From assembly GCF_035917275.1 (NCBI RefSeq), contig NZ_CP108508.1, positions 7,502,001-7,566,000 of the forward strand: a DNA stretch of 64,000 nt. The letters are read 5' to 3'. Both the position numbers and the translations under genes were made by a program. The notes below the pieces were generated by a model that was not told the DNA's origin, ran no database searches, and saw nothing but the letters and a program-made list of their open reading frames with translations. Positions 23,343 through 32,161 of the stretch are shown here, piece by piece. The stretch is from Streptomyces sp. NBC_01237. Its GTDB lineage: Bacteria > Actinomycetota > Actinomycetes > Streptomycetales > Streptomycetaceae. Position 1 is the stretch's first letter; each line of letters begins with the position of its first letter.

Positions 23343-25166
23343 TCAGCCGTACAGCGCGTCCACCTCGACCGCGTACGCCGCCTCGATCGCCTTGCGCTTC
23401 AGCTTCAGGGAAGGAGTCAGCAGACCGGCTTCCTCGGTGAACTGGTGCGCCAGAATCCGGAACGTACGGATCGACTCCGCCTGCGACACCGCCGTGTTGG
23501 CGGCCACCACCGCCCGGCGCACCTCCCGCTCCAGGTCGGGGTCCCGCACCAGTTCGATGCCGCTCAGCGGGGGCCGGCCCCGCATGGCGAGCCAGTGGTC
23601 CACCGACTCCTGGTCCAAGGTCACCAGCGCCGCGATGTAGGGCCGGTCGTTGCCGACGACGATGCACTGCGCGACCAGCGGATGCGCCCGCACCCGCTCC
23701 TCCAGACCGGCCGGGGACACGCTCTTGCCGCCCGACGTCACCAGGATCTCCTTCTTCCGCCCGGTGATCGTCAGATAGCCGTCCTCGTCCAGTGCGCCGA
23801 TGTCCCCCGTGGCGAGCCAGCCGTCGTTCAGTACGGCGCGGGTGGACTCCGGATCGCCCAGGTAGCCGGAGAAGACGTTGGCGCCGTGCACCCACACCTC
23901 ACCGTCCTCGGCGATGTGCACCGTGGTGCCCGGGATCGGCAGGCCGACCGTGCCGTAGCGGGTGCGCTCGGGCGGATTGGCCGTCGCCGCCGCCGTCGAC
24001 TCGGTGAGCCCGTACCCCTCGAAGACCGTCACGCCCGCACCCTCGAAGAACAGCCCGAGCCCGCGCTCCATGCCCGAGCCGCCCGACATCGCGTGCCGCA
24101 CCCGGCCGCCCATGGCGTCCCGGACCTTCCTGTAGACGACCTTGTCGAAGAACTGGTGCTGCATCCGCAGCCCGGCGGACGGCCCCGGGCCCTTCCCGAA
24201 CGCCCGCTCCTCCAGCGCCTCGGCGTACTTCACCGCGATCTCGACGGCCTTGCCGAACGCCCCGGCGCGGCCTTCCGCCTCCGCCCTGCGGCGGGCGCCG
24301 TTGAAGACCTTCTCGAAGATGTACGGCACCGCCAGGATGAACGTCGGCCGGAACGTCAACAGGTCCGGCATCAGCGCGGACACCGACAGCTCCGGCTGAT
24401 GGCCGAGCTTCACCCGGCCCCGGACCGCCGCGATCTCCACCATGCGGCCGAAGACGTGCGCCAGCGGGAGGAAGAGGAGGGTGGACGCCTCGTCGCCCGC
24501 CTTGGAGTGGAACACCGGCTCCCAGCGGCTGACCATGGTGTCGGTCTCGAACATGAAGTGGGCATGGGTGATCACGCACCCCTTGGGGCGGCCCGTCGTC
24601 CCGGAGGTGTAGATCACGGTCGCCACGGACTCGGGCGTCACCGCACGCCGGTGCCGGTGCACCACCTCGTCGTCGATCTCGGCGCCCGCCGCCATCAGCC
24701 CGGTTACCGCGTCGGCGTCCAGCTGCCACAGCCGCTTGAGATGCGGCAGCCGGTCGATCACCGAACCGACCGTCATGGCGTGGTCCTCGTGCTCGACCAT
24801 CACGGCCGCGACCTCGGCGTCGTGCAGCATCCACAGCACCTGCTCGGCCGACGACGTGGGATAGACGGGCACCGACTGGGCGCCGATCGACCAGAGGGCG
24901 TAGTCGAACAGCGTCCACTCGTACCGCGTACGGGACATCAGGGCGACCCGGTCACCGAACCGGACGCCGTGGGCGATCAGCCCCTTGGCCAGGGCCAGCA
25001 CCTCGTCGCGGAAGACCGCGGAGGTGACATCGCGCCACTGTCCGGACGCGTCCTTGCGGCCGAGGGCGACCCGGTGCGGGTCGTCCTCCGCGTAATCGAA
25101 CACCACGTCGGCGAGACCGCCGACCAGGGGCGCCGCCGCCATGGGTGGGACAGTGAACTCGCGCAA
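23343..25166 (-). CDS. Long-chain fatty acid-CoA ligase (AMP-forming)
   Basis: A 607-residue AMP-dependent synthetase/ligase of the FadD15 type. The P-loop signature is VIYTSGTTGRPKGCVITH; later motifs are YGLTESTAAAT, TGDIGALDEDGYLTITGR and the C-terminal catalytic-lysine region (LKLKRKAIEA). It activates long-chain fatty acids to acyl-CoA for degradation or lipid synthesis. The TTG at 25166 is preferred: GGAGGAG lies just upstream and the product begins MREF, as I recall for Streptomyces relatives. The gene stands alone, 156 bases from the aldo/keto reductase. Confidence 0.93.
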   Translation of the reverse strand: MREFTVPPMAAAPLVGGLADVVFDYAEDDPHRVALGRKDASGQWRDVTSAVFRDEVLALAKGLIAHGVRFGDRVALMSRTRYEWTLFDYALWSIGAQSVPVYPTSSAEQVLWMLHDAEVAAVMVEHEDHAMTVGSVIDRLPHLKRLWQLDADAVTGLMAAGAEIDDEVVHRHRRAVTPESVATVIYTSGTTGRPKGCVITHAHFMFETDTMVSRWEPVFHSKAGDEASTLLFLPLAHVFGRMVEIAAVRGRVKLGHQPELSVSALMPDLLTFRPTFILAVPYIFEKVFNGARRRAEAEGRAGAFGKAVEIAVKYAEALEERAFGKGPGPSAGLRMQHQFFDKVVYRKVRDAMGGRVRHAMSGGSGMERGLGLFFEGAGVTVFEGYGLTESTAAATANPPERTRYGTVGLPIPGTTVHIAEDGEVWVHGANVFSGYLGDPESTRAVLNDGWLATGDIGALDEDGYLTITGRKKEILVTSGGKSVSPAGLEERVRAHPLVAQCIVVGNDRPYIAALVTLDQESVDHWLAMRGRPPLSGIELVRDPDLEREVRRAVVAANTAVSQAESIRTFRILAHQFTEEAGLLTPSLKLKRKAIEAAYAVEVDALYG

Positions 25167-25553
25167 ATGACCTGCTCCTCCGGCACTCCGCACAGCGCCG
25201 CGACGCTACCCCACGGAACGCGCCTGCGGGAGGGGTGGAAGTCTGCGTAAAACGTGCCATCTGCACAGGTCAACCGTCGAAATCCGGCCAGATGGGCAAG
25301 GCTCGGGCGCACTTCTGACCGCGGAGTAAGTGGCTCGCGCGGGAATCTCCACCGAATCTGAACGTTGCGATCACTCCCGCTCTACGACGGTACGGGGAGT
25401 TGTTCCGCGTCCGTCCGCCGTGTCCGGCCCGCCCGTCCTGTCCGGCGAGTCCGTCCGTGTCCGCCCCGTCCGCCGTGGTCCGTGCTGTCCCTCGCGTACG
25501 GGCGGTCCGTCCTGTCTTTCACCTACGGGGGGTGCGTCCTTCACGTACGGGGG
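25167..25553. other. Gene-free stretch with GTCC-rich imperfect repeats
   Basis: This 387-base gap holds the promoter region of the acyl-CoA ligase gene (near 25170-25340, relatively AT-rich around 25240-25260). At 25395-25553 it carries a tract dominated by GTCCGTCC and TACGGGG-type imperfect repeats, next to the LysR stop. The repeats look like simple-sequence drift. No RNA gene was recognised. Confidence 0.5.
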
Positions 25554-26438
25554 TCACGCCCCGTCGCGGCCGCTGATTCCGCGGTGGAGCCGGTCGCCGC
25601 CCGCCAGGATCGCCGCCGCCAGCGCGTCCGCGGCCTCCTGCGCGGCGTCCCGGCGGTGGCCGTGCCGCAGGACGAAGTCCACGTCGCCGAGCTCGGGCAG
25701 TCCCGCCCTGGCCGGTACCGGGACCAGTCCCGGCGGGATCAGCCCCCGGGTGTGGGCCATCACGCCGAGCCCCGCGCGGGCCGCCGCGATCAGCCCGCTC
25801 AGACTCGTGCTCGTACACGCGATCCGCCAGGACCTGCCGTGCTCCTCCAGGACCTCCAGCGCGCGGGCCCGGGTGATGCCCGGCGGCGGGAAGACGATCA
25901 GTGGCACCGGGCGCTCCGGATCGATCCGCAGCTGCGGGGCGCCGATCCAGGTCAGCGTGTCCTGCCAGACCAGCTCGCCGTGCGTGTCGCCGGTGCGCCG
26001 CTTGGCGAGCACCAGGTCCAGGCGCCCCGCCGCCAGCTGCTGGTGCAGCGTCCCGGACAGCTCCACGGTCAGCTCCAGTTCGACCTCCGGGTGGTCGCGG
26101 CGGAAGGACTCCAGGATCTCCGGCAACCGGGTCAGGACGAAGTCCTCGGAGGCGCCGAACCGCAGCCGGCCACGCAGCCGGGTGCCGGCGAAGAACGTCG
26201 CGGCCCGCTCGTGCGCCTGAAGGATCGTCCGGGCGAAGCCGAGCATCGCCTCGCCGTCCTCGGTGAGATCGACCCGGTGCGTGTCGCGGACGAACAGCTG
26301 CCGCCCCGTCGCCTCCTCCAGCCGCCGCACGTGCTGGCTCACCGTGGACTGCCGGACGCCGAGCCTGCGGGCGGCCTGGGTGAAGCTGAGGGTCTGGGCG
26401 ACGGCGAGGAAGGTGCGCAGCTGAGCGGGGTCGTACAT
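25554..26438 (-). CDS. LysR family transcriptional regulator
   Basis: A 294-residue LysR-type regulator with the N-terminal winged helix-turn-helix (LRTFLAVAQTLSFTQAARRL, GVRQSTVSQHVRRLEEATG) and an effector domain from about 90. It is transcribed away from the SBF-like transporter gene across a 115-base gap, the classic layout for a LysR protein and its target. The C-terminal 25 residues include a short charged extension. The effector is unknown; a compound carried by the transporter is the natural guess. Confidence 0.93.
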   Translation of the reverse strand: MYDPAQLRTFLAVAQTLSFTQAARRLGVRQSTVSQHVRRLEEATGRQLFVRDTHRVDLTEDGEAMLGFARTILQAHERAATFFAGTRLRGRLRFGASEDFVLTRLPEILESFRRDHPEVELELTVELSGTLHQQLAAGRLDLVLAKRRTGDTHGELVWQDTLTWIGAPQLRIDPERPVPLIVFPPPGITRARALEVLEEHGRSWRIACTSTSLSGLIAAARAGLGVMAHTRGLIPPGLVPVPARAGLPELGDVDFVLRHGHRRDAAQEAADALAAAILAGGDRLHRGISGRDGA

Positions 26439-26449
26439 GAACCCACGCT

Positions 26450-26464
26450 ATCGCGTTCCGTGAT
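26450..26464. promoter_or_regulatory. Candidate LysR box between the LysR and transporter genes
   Basis: ATCGCGTTCCGTGAT is an interrupted palindrome (ATC-n-CG-n3-CG-n-GAT) containing T-N11-A. It lies 12 bases upstream of the LysR start and 90 upstream of the transporter start. Confidence 0.4.
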
Positions 26465-26553
26465 GACAGTCAGAGCGGTATGCCGGATTCCCGATGGGGG
26501 CGATCCGTCGCAGGATGGGTGGGCACGATCTGAACGAGAGACACGTGGAGCAC

Positions 26554-27597
26554 ATGAGCCGCCGCACCCCGAAGCTGCCGTCCTGGCTGCCGATCGACCT
26601 GTACATCCTCGCGCTGATCGGCACCGTGGTGCTCGCGGCGTTGCTGCCCGCGTCGGGCCGGGCCGCCGATGTGGCCGGCGGGGCGTCGACCGGCGCGGTC
26701 GCCCTGCTCTTCTTCCTCTACGGGGCCCGTCTCTCGACCGGGGAGGCGCTCGACGGCCTGAAGCACTGGCGGCTCCACCTCACGGTCCTGATCTGCACCT
26801 TCGTCGCTTTCCCGCTGCTGGGGCTGGCCAGTAAGGGCCTGGTGCCCTACGTGCTGACCCCGCAGCTCCAGGCCGGATTCCTCTTCCTCTGCCTGGTTCC
26901 GTCCACCATCCAGTCCTCGATCGCCTTCACCTCGATCGCCCGGGGCAACGTGCCCGCGGCGATCTGCGCGGGGTCCTTCTCCAGCATCGCCGGGATCTTC
27001 CTCACCCCGCTCCTCGCCGCCCTCCTGCTCGGCGGCACCGGCGGGGGGTTCTCGGCCGACTCGCTGCTGAAGATCGTGCTCCAGCTGCTGGTCCCGTTCG
27101 TCGCCGGACAGCTGATGCGCCGCTGGATCGGCGGCTTCCTCGTCCGGCACAAGAAGGTCCTCGGTTATGTCGACCGCGGTTCGATACTGCTGGTCGTCTA
27201 CACCGCCTTCAGTGAGGGCATGGTCGCCGGTGTCTGGCACCAGGTGACTCCGGCCCGTCTCGGCGCGCTGCTCGGCGCCGAAGCGGTGCTGCTGGCGCTG
27301 ATGCTCTCGCTGACCTGGTACGGGGCGAAGCGGCTCGGGTTCGACCGCGGGGACCGGATCGCGATCCAGTTCGCCGGGTCGAAGAAGAGCCTGGCCGCCG
27401 GGCTGCCGATGGCGAGCGTCCTGTTCGGGGCGCACGCGAGCCCGGCCGTGCTGCCGCTGATGCTCTTCCACCAGATGCAGCTGATGGTCTGCGCGGTGAT
27501 CGCGAAGCGCCGCTCGCACGACCCCGAACCGGACCCGGTACCCGGGACCGCTCCCGGACCGGCCGAAGAGCTCTCCCCGGCCACCGGCCGCGCCTGA
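26554..27597 (+). CDS. SBF-like (bile acid:sodium symporter-related) transporter
   Basis: A 347-residue membrane protein of the SBF-like family (YfeH type), with about ten hydrophobic segments. Useful landmarks are LIGTVVLAALLPASG, LLFFLYGARLSTGEAL, LFLCLVPSTIQSSIAFTSIA with the conserved Pro-Ser crossover, and FAGSKKSLAAGLPMASVLF. The family transports organic anions, but substrates of bacterial members are mostly unknown. The ATG at 26554 begins the conserved region; its ribosome site (GTGGAG) is close, and an upstream ATG at 26494 is possible. It is likely controlled by the divergent LysR gene. Confidence 0.9.
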   Translation: MSRRTPKLPSWLPIDLYILALIGTVVLAALLPASGRAADVAGGASTGAVALLFFLYGARLSTGEALDGLKHWRLHLTVLICTFVAFPLLGLASKGLVPYVLTPQLQAGFLFLCLVPSTIQSSIAFTSIARGNVPAAICAGSFSSIAGIFLTPLLAALLLGGTGGGFSADSLLKIVLQLLVPFVAGQLMRRWIGGFLVRHKKVLGYVDRGSILLVVYTAFSEGMVAGVWHQVTPARLGALLGAEAVLLALMLSLTWYGAKRLGFDRGDRIAIQFAGSKKSLAAGLPMASVLFGAHASPAVLPLMLFHQMQLMVCAVIAKRRSHDPEPDPVPGTAPGPAEELSPATGRA

Positions 27598-27713
27598 CCG
27601 GCGTACGTATCCGACGGCCGGGCGGCCCGATGTGCCCGACGGCCGTGACTGCCTGGCGCACCCGACCCCGCCGTACGGATCTTCCGGCGCGTCGGGCACG
27701 TCCGGCGCGGGCC

Positions 27714-28598
27714 TTACGCGCCCGCCGCCCCGGCGCTCCGGGCGGGTGCCCCGGCCCCGTCGGCCTCGGCTTCCAGGACGATGCGGTGCTCGCCCGCGTA
27801 CACGTTCATCGAGGGGCCCCGCAGGAACCCGACCAGGGTCAGTCCGGTCTCGGCCGCCAGGTCCACGGCCAGCGACGACGGCGCGGACACCGACGCGAGC
27901 ATCGGGATTCCCGCCATCACCGCCTTCTGTGCCAGCTCGAACGAGGCACGGCCCGACACCAGCAGGATGGCCCGCGACAACGGCAGCCGGTCGTCCGTCA
28001 GCGCCCGGCCCACCAGCTTGTCGACCGCGTTGTGCCGGCCCACGTCCTCCCGGATGTCCAGCAGTTCGCCGTCCTCCGAGAACAGGGCGGCCGCGTGCAG
28101 CCCTCCGGTCCGGTCGAAGAGCCGCTGCGACTCGCGCAGCCGGCCGGGAAGGTCCGAGAGCAGTGCGGGCGTCACCCGGACCGGGGGAGCGTCGGCGACC
28201 GGGTGCCGGGTCGTGGTGCGTACCGCGTCCAGACTGGCCTTGCCGCACAGGCCGCAGGACGAGGTCGTGTAGACATTGCGTTCCAGGGTGATGTCGGGCA
28301 CCACGACACCGGGCGCGAGCCGCACGTCCACCACGTTGTAGGTGTTCGCACCGTCCGCCGTCGCCCCGGCGCAGTACACGATCGACCGCACCTCGGAGCC
28401 CAGGCCGATCACGCCCTCGCTCACCAGGAAGCCTGCCGCGAGCGCGAAGTCGTCGCCGGGGGTGCGCATCGTGATGGCGAGCGGCCTGCCGTTCAGCCGG
28501 ATCTCCAGCGGTTCCTCGGCGACGAGCGTGTCGGGCCGGGTGGAGAGCACCCCGTCCCGGATCCGGATCGTGCGGCGTCGCTCGGTGGCCCGTCCCAT
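27714..28598 (-). CDS. fdhD: Formate dehydrogenase accessory sulfurtransferase FdhD
   Basis: A 294-residue FdhD protein, which carries sulfur from a cysteine desulfurase to the molybdenum or tungsten cofactor of formate dehydrogenase. The redox-active CxxC lies in TTSSCGLCGKASLD, and the cofactor-binding part includes HAAALFSEDGELLDIREDVGRHNAVDKLVG and the C-terminal GFLRG. The C-terminus has an extra Ala/Gly-rich tail. No formate dehydrogenase gene is in the window, so the enzyme it serves lies elsewhere. It is convergent with the transporter gene, leaving 116 bases between the stops. Confidence 0.95.
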   Translation of the reverse strand: MGRATERRRTIRIRDGVLSTRPDTLVAEEPLEIRLNGRPLAITMRTPGDDFALAAGFLVSEGVIGLGSEVRSIVYCAGATADGANTYNVVDVRLAPGVVVPDITLERNVYTTSSCGLCGKASLDAVRTTTRHPVADAPPVRVTPALLSDLPGRLRESQRLFDRTGGLHAAALFSEDGELLDIREDVGRHNAVDKLVGRALTDDRLPLSRAILLVSGRASFELAQKAVMAGIPMLASVSAPSSLAVDLAAETGLTLVGFLRGPSMNVYAGEHRIVLEAEADGAGAPARSAGAAGA

Positions 28599-28985
28599 AG
28601 CCGATGATCCCGATTCTGTACGTGGGTGAGGCCGAAGCGGCCCTTGCTGCGGAGGTTCTCGATCTCATTGTCCGGCACGTGCGGGTGACACCGCAGCCCA
28701 CGCCCGGCCGTATGGTGGCCGGAACGGCGTACTGACCGGATCCCACGAAAAATCGCTGAGAAGTTTGATCCGGATTCTCTTGTGCAGACCGGTTCGGCCG
28801 ATCATGAGGCCGCCAGTGGGCGTCATTCGGCGGAATGTTGTCTACAGTATTCCTTTTGGAGGGTCGAGGCTGTTGTCAAGGCTCCAACCCGTGGCCCATA
28901 TTCCTGTGGGATCACGTGCCCTCGTACCGGGCGGTAGCGACCAAGACTGGATGGTTCCTGCCATACGTAGCGAGGGGAACCCGTA
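28599..28985. promoter_or_regulatory. Promoter and leader region of the fabH paralogue
   Basis: This 387-base gap holds a good promoter candidate: TTGTCA (28873-28878), an 18-base spacer and CATATT (28897-28902), 84 bases before the FabH start. Upstream of it, at 28840-28848, is GTCTACAGT, the reverse complement of a 9-mer found in front of the downstream GntR gene. The region is clearly more AT-rich than its surroundings. Confidence 0.5.
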
Positions 28986-29954
28986 ATGACCGGCTCACGT
29001 ATCGTGGCGCTCGGCCACTATCAGCCCGCCAAGGTGCTCACCAACGACGATCTGGCAGCCATGGTCGACACCAGCGACGAGTGGATCACCAGTCGCGTCG
29101 GCATCAAGACCCGTCATGTGGGCGGCCCCGACGAGCCGGTGGACGAAATGGCCGCGCAGGCGGGAGCCAAGGCGCTGGCGGCGGCCGGCCTTCAGCCCGC
29201 CGACATCGATCTGGTCCTCGTCGCCACCTCCACCGCGATCGACCGCTCCCCGAGCATGTCGGCCCGGGTCGCGGCCCGTCTCGGCATGGGCTCGCCCGCG
29301 GTGATGGACATCAACGTGGTCTGCTCCGGGTTCACCCACGCCCTGGCCACCGCCGATCACGCCATCCGGGCCGGTGCGGCCACCCGCGCCCTGGTCATCG
29401 GCGCCGACAAGATGGCGGACATCGCCGACTGGACCGACCGCACCACCTGCGTCCTGCTCGGGGACGGCGCGGGCGCCGCGGTCGTCACGGCCGATCCCTC
29501 CGCCGCGGACGGTGCGGACGGTGCCGCCGGACCCGGGATCGGGCCGGTGCTCTGGGGTTCGGTCCCGGAGATGGGCAACGCGGTACGGATCGAGGGGACA
29601 CCGCCGCGTTTCGCGCAGGAGGGGCAGTCCGTCTACCGCTGGGCCACCACACAGCTGCCGCCGATCGCCCGCAAGGTGTGCGAGAAGGCGGGAATCGCGC
29701 CGGAGGATCTTGCCGCGGTGGTGCTGCACCAGGCCAACTTGAGGATCATCGAACCGGTCGCCAGGAAGATCGGCGCGATCAACGCGGTCATCGCCCGCGA
29801 TGTGGTGGATTCCGGCAACACCTCCGCCGCGTCGATTCCCATGGCCCTGTCCAAGCTGGTGGAGCGCGGCGAGGTCGAGAGCGGCGCTCCGGTCCTGCTG
29901 TTCGGGTTCGGCGGGAATCTCTCCTACGCGGGCCAGGTGATCCGCTGTCCCTGA
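28986..29954 (+). CDS. 3-oxoacyl-ACP synthase III family protein (FabH paralogue)
   Basis: A 322-residue ketoacyl-ACP synthase III, which condenses an acyl-CoA starter with malonyl-ACP. The catalytic triad is intact: Cys113 in NVVCSGFTHAL, His248 in LHQANLRI and Asn278 in SGNTSAAS. The C-terminal GFGGNLSYAGQ is typical. Without a nearby acyl carrier protein or other fatty acid synthase genes it is probably not the housekeeping FabH; a starter-unit role or stand-alone acyl transfer is possible. It is followed after 64 bases by a GntR-family gene that may regulate it. Confidence 0.93.
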   Translation: MTGSRIVALGHYQPAKVLTNDDLAAMVDTSDEWITSRVGIKTRHVGGPDEPVDEMAAQAGAKALAAAGLQPADIDLVLVATSTAIDRSPSMSARVAARLGMGSPAVMDINVVCSGFTHALATADHAIRAGAATRALVIGADKMADIADWTDRTTCVLLGDGAGAAVVTADPSAADGADGAAGPGIGPVLWGSVPEMGNAVRIEGTPPRFAQEGQSVYRWATTQLPPIARKVCEKAGIAPEDLAAVVLHQANLRIIEPVARKIGAINAVIARDVVDSGNTSAASIPMALSKLVERGEVESGAPVLLFGFGGNLSYAGQVIRCP

Positions 29955-29970
29955 GGGGCCTTGCGCTCGG

Positions 29971-29982
29971 TAGACTGTAGAC
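29971..29982. promoter_or_regulatory. Candidate GntR/FCD operator upstream of the GntR gene
   Basis: TAGACTGTAGAC contains ACTGTAGAC (29974-29982), the reverse complement of GTCTACAGT at 28840-28848 before the fabH paralogue. The core TGTAGAC/GTCTACA resembles the GT...AC sites of FCD-type GntR regulators. It lies 36 bases before the GntR start. Confidence 0.45.
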
Positions 29983-30018
29983 GATAAGCAATTGCTCGTC
30001 GCCCGGAGGGGGACCGCG

Positions 30019-30696
30019 ATGTTGTCCACAGGACTGCCGCACGGGGCTGTGCCGAAGCTGGAACGGCCCGGTCCGCTGCGCGAGCGCGTCTACGAGACGC
30101 TCCTCGAACTGATCACCACGCGAGCACTCCGGCCGGGTCAGCACCTGGTCGAGAGCGAACTGGCCGGACATCTGGGCGTGTCCAGGCAGCCGGTGCGCGA
30201 GGCGCTCCAGCGGCTGAACACCGAAGGGTGGGTCGACCTGCGCCCCGCGCAGGGTGCCTTCGTGCACGAGCCCACCGAGGAGGAGGCCGACCAACTGCTC
30301 TCGGTCCGTGCGCTGCTCGAAGCGGAGGCGGCCCGGCTGGCCGCCGCCAACTCCGGCGAGACGGGGATCGCCGCCCTCGAAGAGCTCTGCGCCAAGGGCG
30401 AGCAGGCCGTCGCCGACGACGACGTGGACCTGGCCGTCGCGACCAATGCCGCCTTCCACGCCAAGGTCATGGAGCTGGCCGGGAACGTCGTTCTCGCCGA
30501 ACTGGCCGGACAGGTGGACCGCCGCGTCCGCTGGTACTACACGCCGGTCGCCCGTCAGCGCGGCACCCGGTCCTGGATCGAGCACCGCGAGCTCATCGCG
30601 GCGATCTCCTCGCGGGACGAGCGCCGGGCGACCGAGATCATGCGTTCGCACACGGAGCAGACGCGCCAGACGTACCACCGGCGCGAACGCGGCTGA
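30019..30696 (+). CDS. GntR family regulator with FCD effector domain
   Basis: A 225-residue regulator. The winged helix-turn-helix is at about 18-85 (RVYETLLELITTRALRPGQ, LAGHLGVSRQPVREALQRL). The all-helical FCD domain follows (about 95-215), with the metal-binding Asp/His pattern in VDLAVATNAAFHAKVMELAG and the late SWIEHRELIAAI. FCD regulators usually sense small carboxylic acids or sugar acids. The ATG at 30019 has a GGAGGGGG ribosome site; a TTG at 29992 is less likely. A shared 9-mer motif before this gene and before the fabH paralogue suggests it controls both. Confidence 0.93.
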   Translation: MLSTGLPHGAVPKLERPGPLRERVYETLLELITTRALRPGQHLVESELAGHLGVSRQPVREALQRLNTEGWVDLRPAQGAFVHEPTEEEADQLLSVRALLEAEAARLAAANSGETGIAALEELCAKGEQAVADDDVDLAVATNAAFHAKVMELAGNVVLAELAGQVDRRVRWYYTPVARQRGTRSWIEHRELIAAISSRDERRATEIMRSHTEQTRQTYHRRERG

Positions 30697-30741
30697 CGGC
30701 CCGTACGCGGCGGGTGCGGGAAACCGGCAGTGCATGCCGTG

Positions 30742-30778
30742 GGGGAAGGGCCGGGGCCGAGTGCCCCGGCCCTTCCCC
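30742..30778. terminator. Long perfect GC-rich terminator stem after the GntR gene
   Basis: A 16-bp uninterrupted stem (GGGGAAGGGCCGGGGC at 30742-30757 pairing with 30763-30778) with a 5-base loop, 45 bases past the GntR stop. It separates this transcript from the ROK/ABC locus. Confidence 0.8.
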
Positions 30779-30866
30779 TTGTTGCGGGGTGCTGCTTCAC
30801 GCCCCTCGGGACGTTTCCCGCCCCCTCGGCAGTGCGCCCCGCCCATCTTTGTCCTGGGTGTGGAGA

Positions 30867-30893
30867 AAGTTGGAGCGGATTCCTGCTCAACTT
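30867..30893. promoter_or_regulatory. Imperfect dyad upstream of the ROK gene
   Basis: AAGTTGGAGC (30867-30876), 8 bases, then GCTCAACTT (30885-30893). One base is missing on the right arm. It lies about 80 bases before the ROK start and could be the regulator's own site. Confidence 0.35.
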
Positions 30894-30970
30894 CTTCCCA
30901 CTCCGGCAAAGCGCTGCTACGTTCCCCATCGAAAGCCCGACGGACTGGCCGATGTGGCGGGGAGGGACGC

Positions 30971-32161
30971 GTGAGACGCATGACAGCACGACCCGCGAAC
31001 GCGCATCAGGCGCAGCTGCTCCGGCTGTTGCGGGACGGTGGCCCCAACTCACGGGCACAGCTGGGGGATCAGGTCGATCTCTCCCGCTCCAAGCTCGCCG
31101 TCGAGGTCGACCGGCTGCTGGAGACCGGACTCGTGGTGGCCGACGGACTCGCCGCATCCCGCGGGGGACGTCGCTCGCACAACATCCGGCTCGCTCCCGC
31201 ACTCCGGTTCCTCGGTGTCGACATCGGTGCCACCTCCATCGACGTGGCCGTCACCAACGCCGAGTTGGAGGTCCTGGGACACCTCAACCACCCCATGGAC
31301 GTACGCGAAGGCCCCGTCGCCATCTTCGAGCAGGTCCTGTCCCTGGCGGCCAAGCTCCGGGCCTCCGGACTCGCCGAGGGATTCGACGGCGCGGGCATCG
31401 GCGTACCCGGACCCGTCCGCTTCCCCGAAGGCGTGCCGGTCGCGCCGCCGATCATGCCGGGCTGGGACGGCTTCCCGGTCCGCGAGGCGCTCAGCCAGGA
31501 GCTGGGCTGCCCCGTCATGGTCGACAACGACGTGAACCTCATGGCGATGGGGGAGCAGCACGCGGGCGTCGCACGCTCCGTGGGCGACTTCCTCTGCGTC
31601 AAGATCGGTACGGGTATCGGCTGCGGCATCGTCGTCGGTGGCCAGGTCTACCGCGGGACGACGGGCAGCGCCGGCGACATCGGGCACATCCAGGTGGAAC
31701 CGGACGGGCGCGCCTGCGCCTGCGGCAACCGGGGCTGCCTGGAGGCGCACTTCAGCGGTGCCGCGCTCGCCCGCGACGCCGAGGACGCGGCGTGCGCCGG
31801 GCGGTCGCCGGAACTCGCGGCCCGGCTGGCGGAGGCGGGCAGGCTCACCGCCGCCGATGTGGCCGCCGCCGCGGCGGCCGGGGACGCCACCGCGCTCGAC
31901 CTGATCCGTGAGGGCGGGAACCGCGTCGGCCAGGTCATCGCCGGACTCGTCAGCTTCTTCAACCCCGGTCTGGTGGTGATCGGCGGGGGAGTGACCGGCC
32001 TCGGCCACAATCTCCTCGCCAGCGTCCGGACCCAGGTCTACCGGCAGTCCCTGCCGCTGGCCACCGGCAATCTCCCCATCGTGCTCGGTGAGTTGGGACC
32101 CGTCGCCGGAGTGATCGGCGCGGCCCGGCTCATCAGCGACCATCTGTTCTCACCGGCCTGA
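30971..32161 (+). CDS. ROK family transcriptional regulator
   Basis: A 396-residue ROK (repressor, ORF, kinase) protein. An N-terminal winged helix (residues about 10-70, NSRAQLGDQVDLSRSKLAVE) is followed by the sugar-kinase-like fold with LGVDIGATSIDVAV, the glucose-site region DNDVNLMAMGE, and the ROK zinc motif CACGNRGCLEA. The presence of the helix-turn-helix makes it a sugar-responsive regulator. It sits directly upstream of a sugar ABC operon, its most likely target. The GTG at 30971 is chosen because GGAGGG ends four bases before it; ATG 30980 is the alternative. Confidence 0.93.
   Translation: MRRMTARPANAHQAQLLRLLRDGGPNSRAQLGDQVDLSRSKLAVEVDRLLETGLVVADGLAASRGGRRSHNIRLAPALRFLGVDIGATSIDVAVTNAELEVLGHLNHPMDVREGPVAIFEQVLSLAAKLRASGLAEGFDGAGIGVPGPVRFPEGVPVAPPIMPGWDGFPVREALSQELGCPVMVDNDVNLMAMGEQHAGVARSVGDFLCVKIGTGIGCGIVVGGQVYRGTTGSAGDIGHIQVEPDGRACACGNRGCLEAHFSGAALARDAEDAACAGRSPELAARLAEAGRLTAADVAAAAAAGDATALDLIREGGNRVGQVIAGLVSFFNPGLVVIGGGVTGLGHNLLASVRTQVYRQSLPLATGNLPIVLGELGPVAGVIGAARLISDHLFSPA

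Noticed and set aside
22521..25250. A 909-codon open frame on the plus strand
   Set aside because: It is antisense to the aldo/keto reductase and acyl-CoA ligase genes, has no recognisable domain and reflects the high GC content.
25395..25553. Structured RNA or minisatellite in the GTCC-rich tract
   Set aside because: Repeat units are irregular in length and sequence and no stable inverted arms were found; simple-sequence drift is enough to explain it.
26470..28746. A 758-codon open frame on the minus strand
   Set aside because: It is antisense to the SBF-like transporter and out of frame with fdhD; the sequence is low-complexity.
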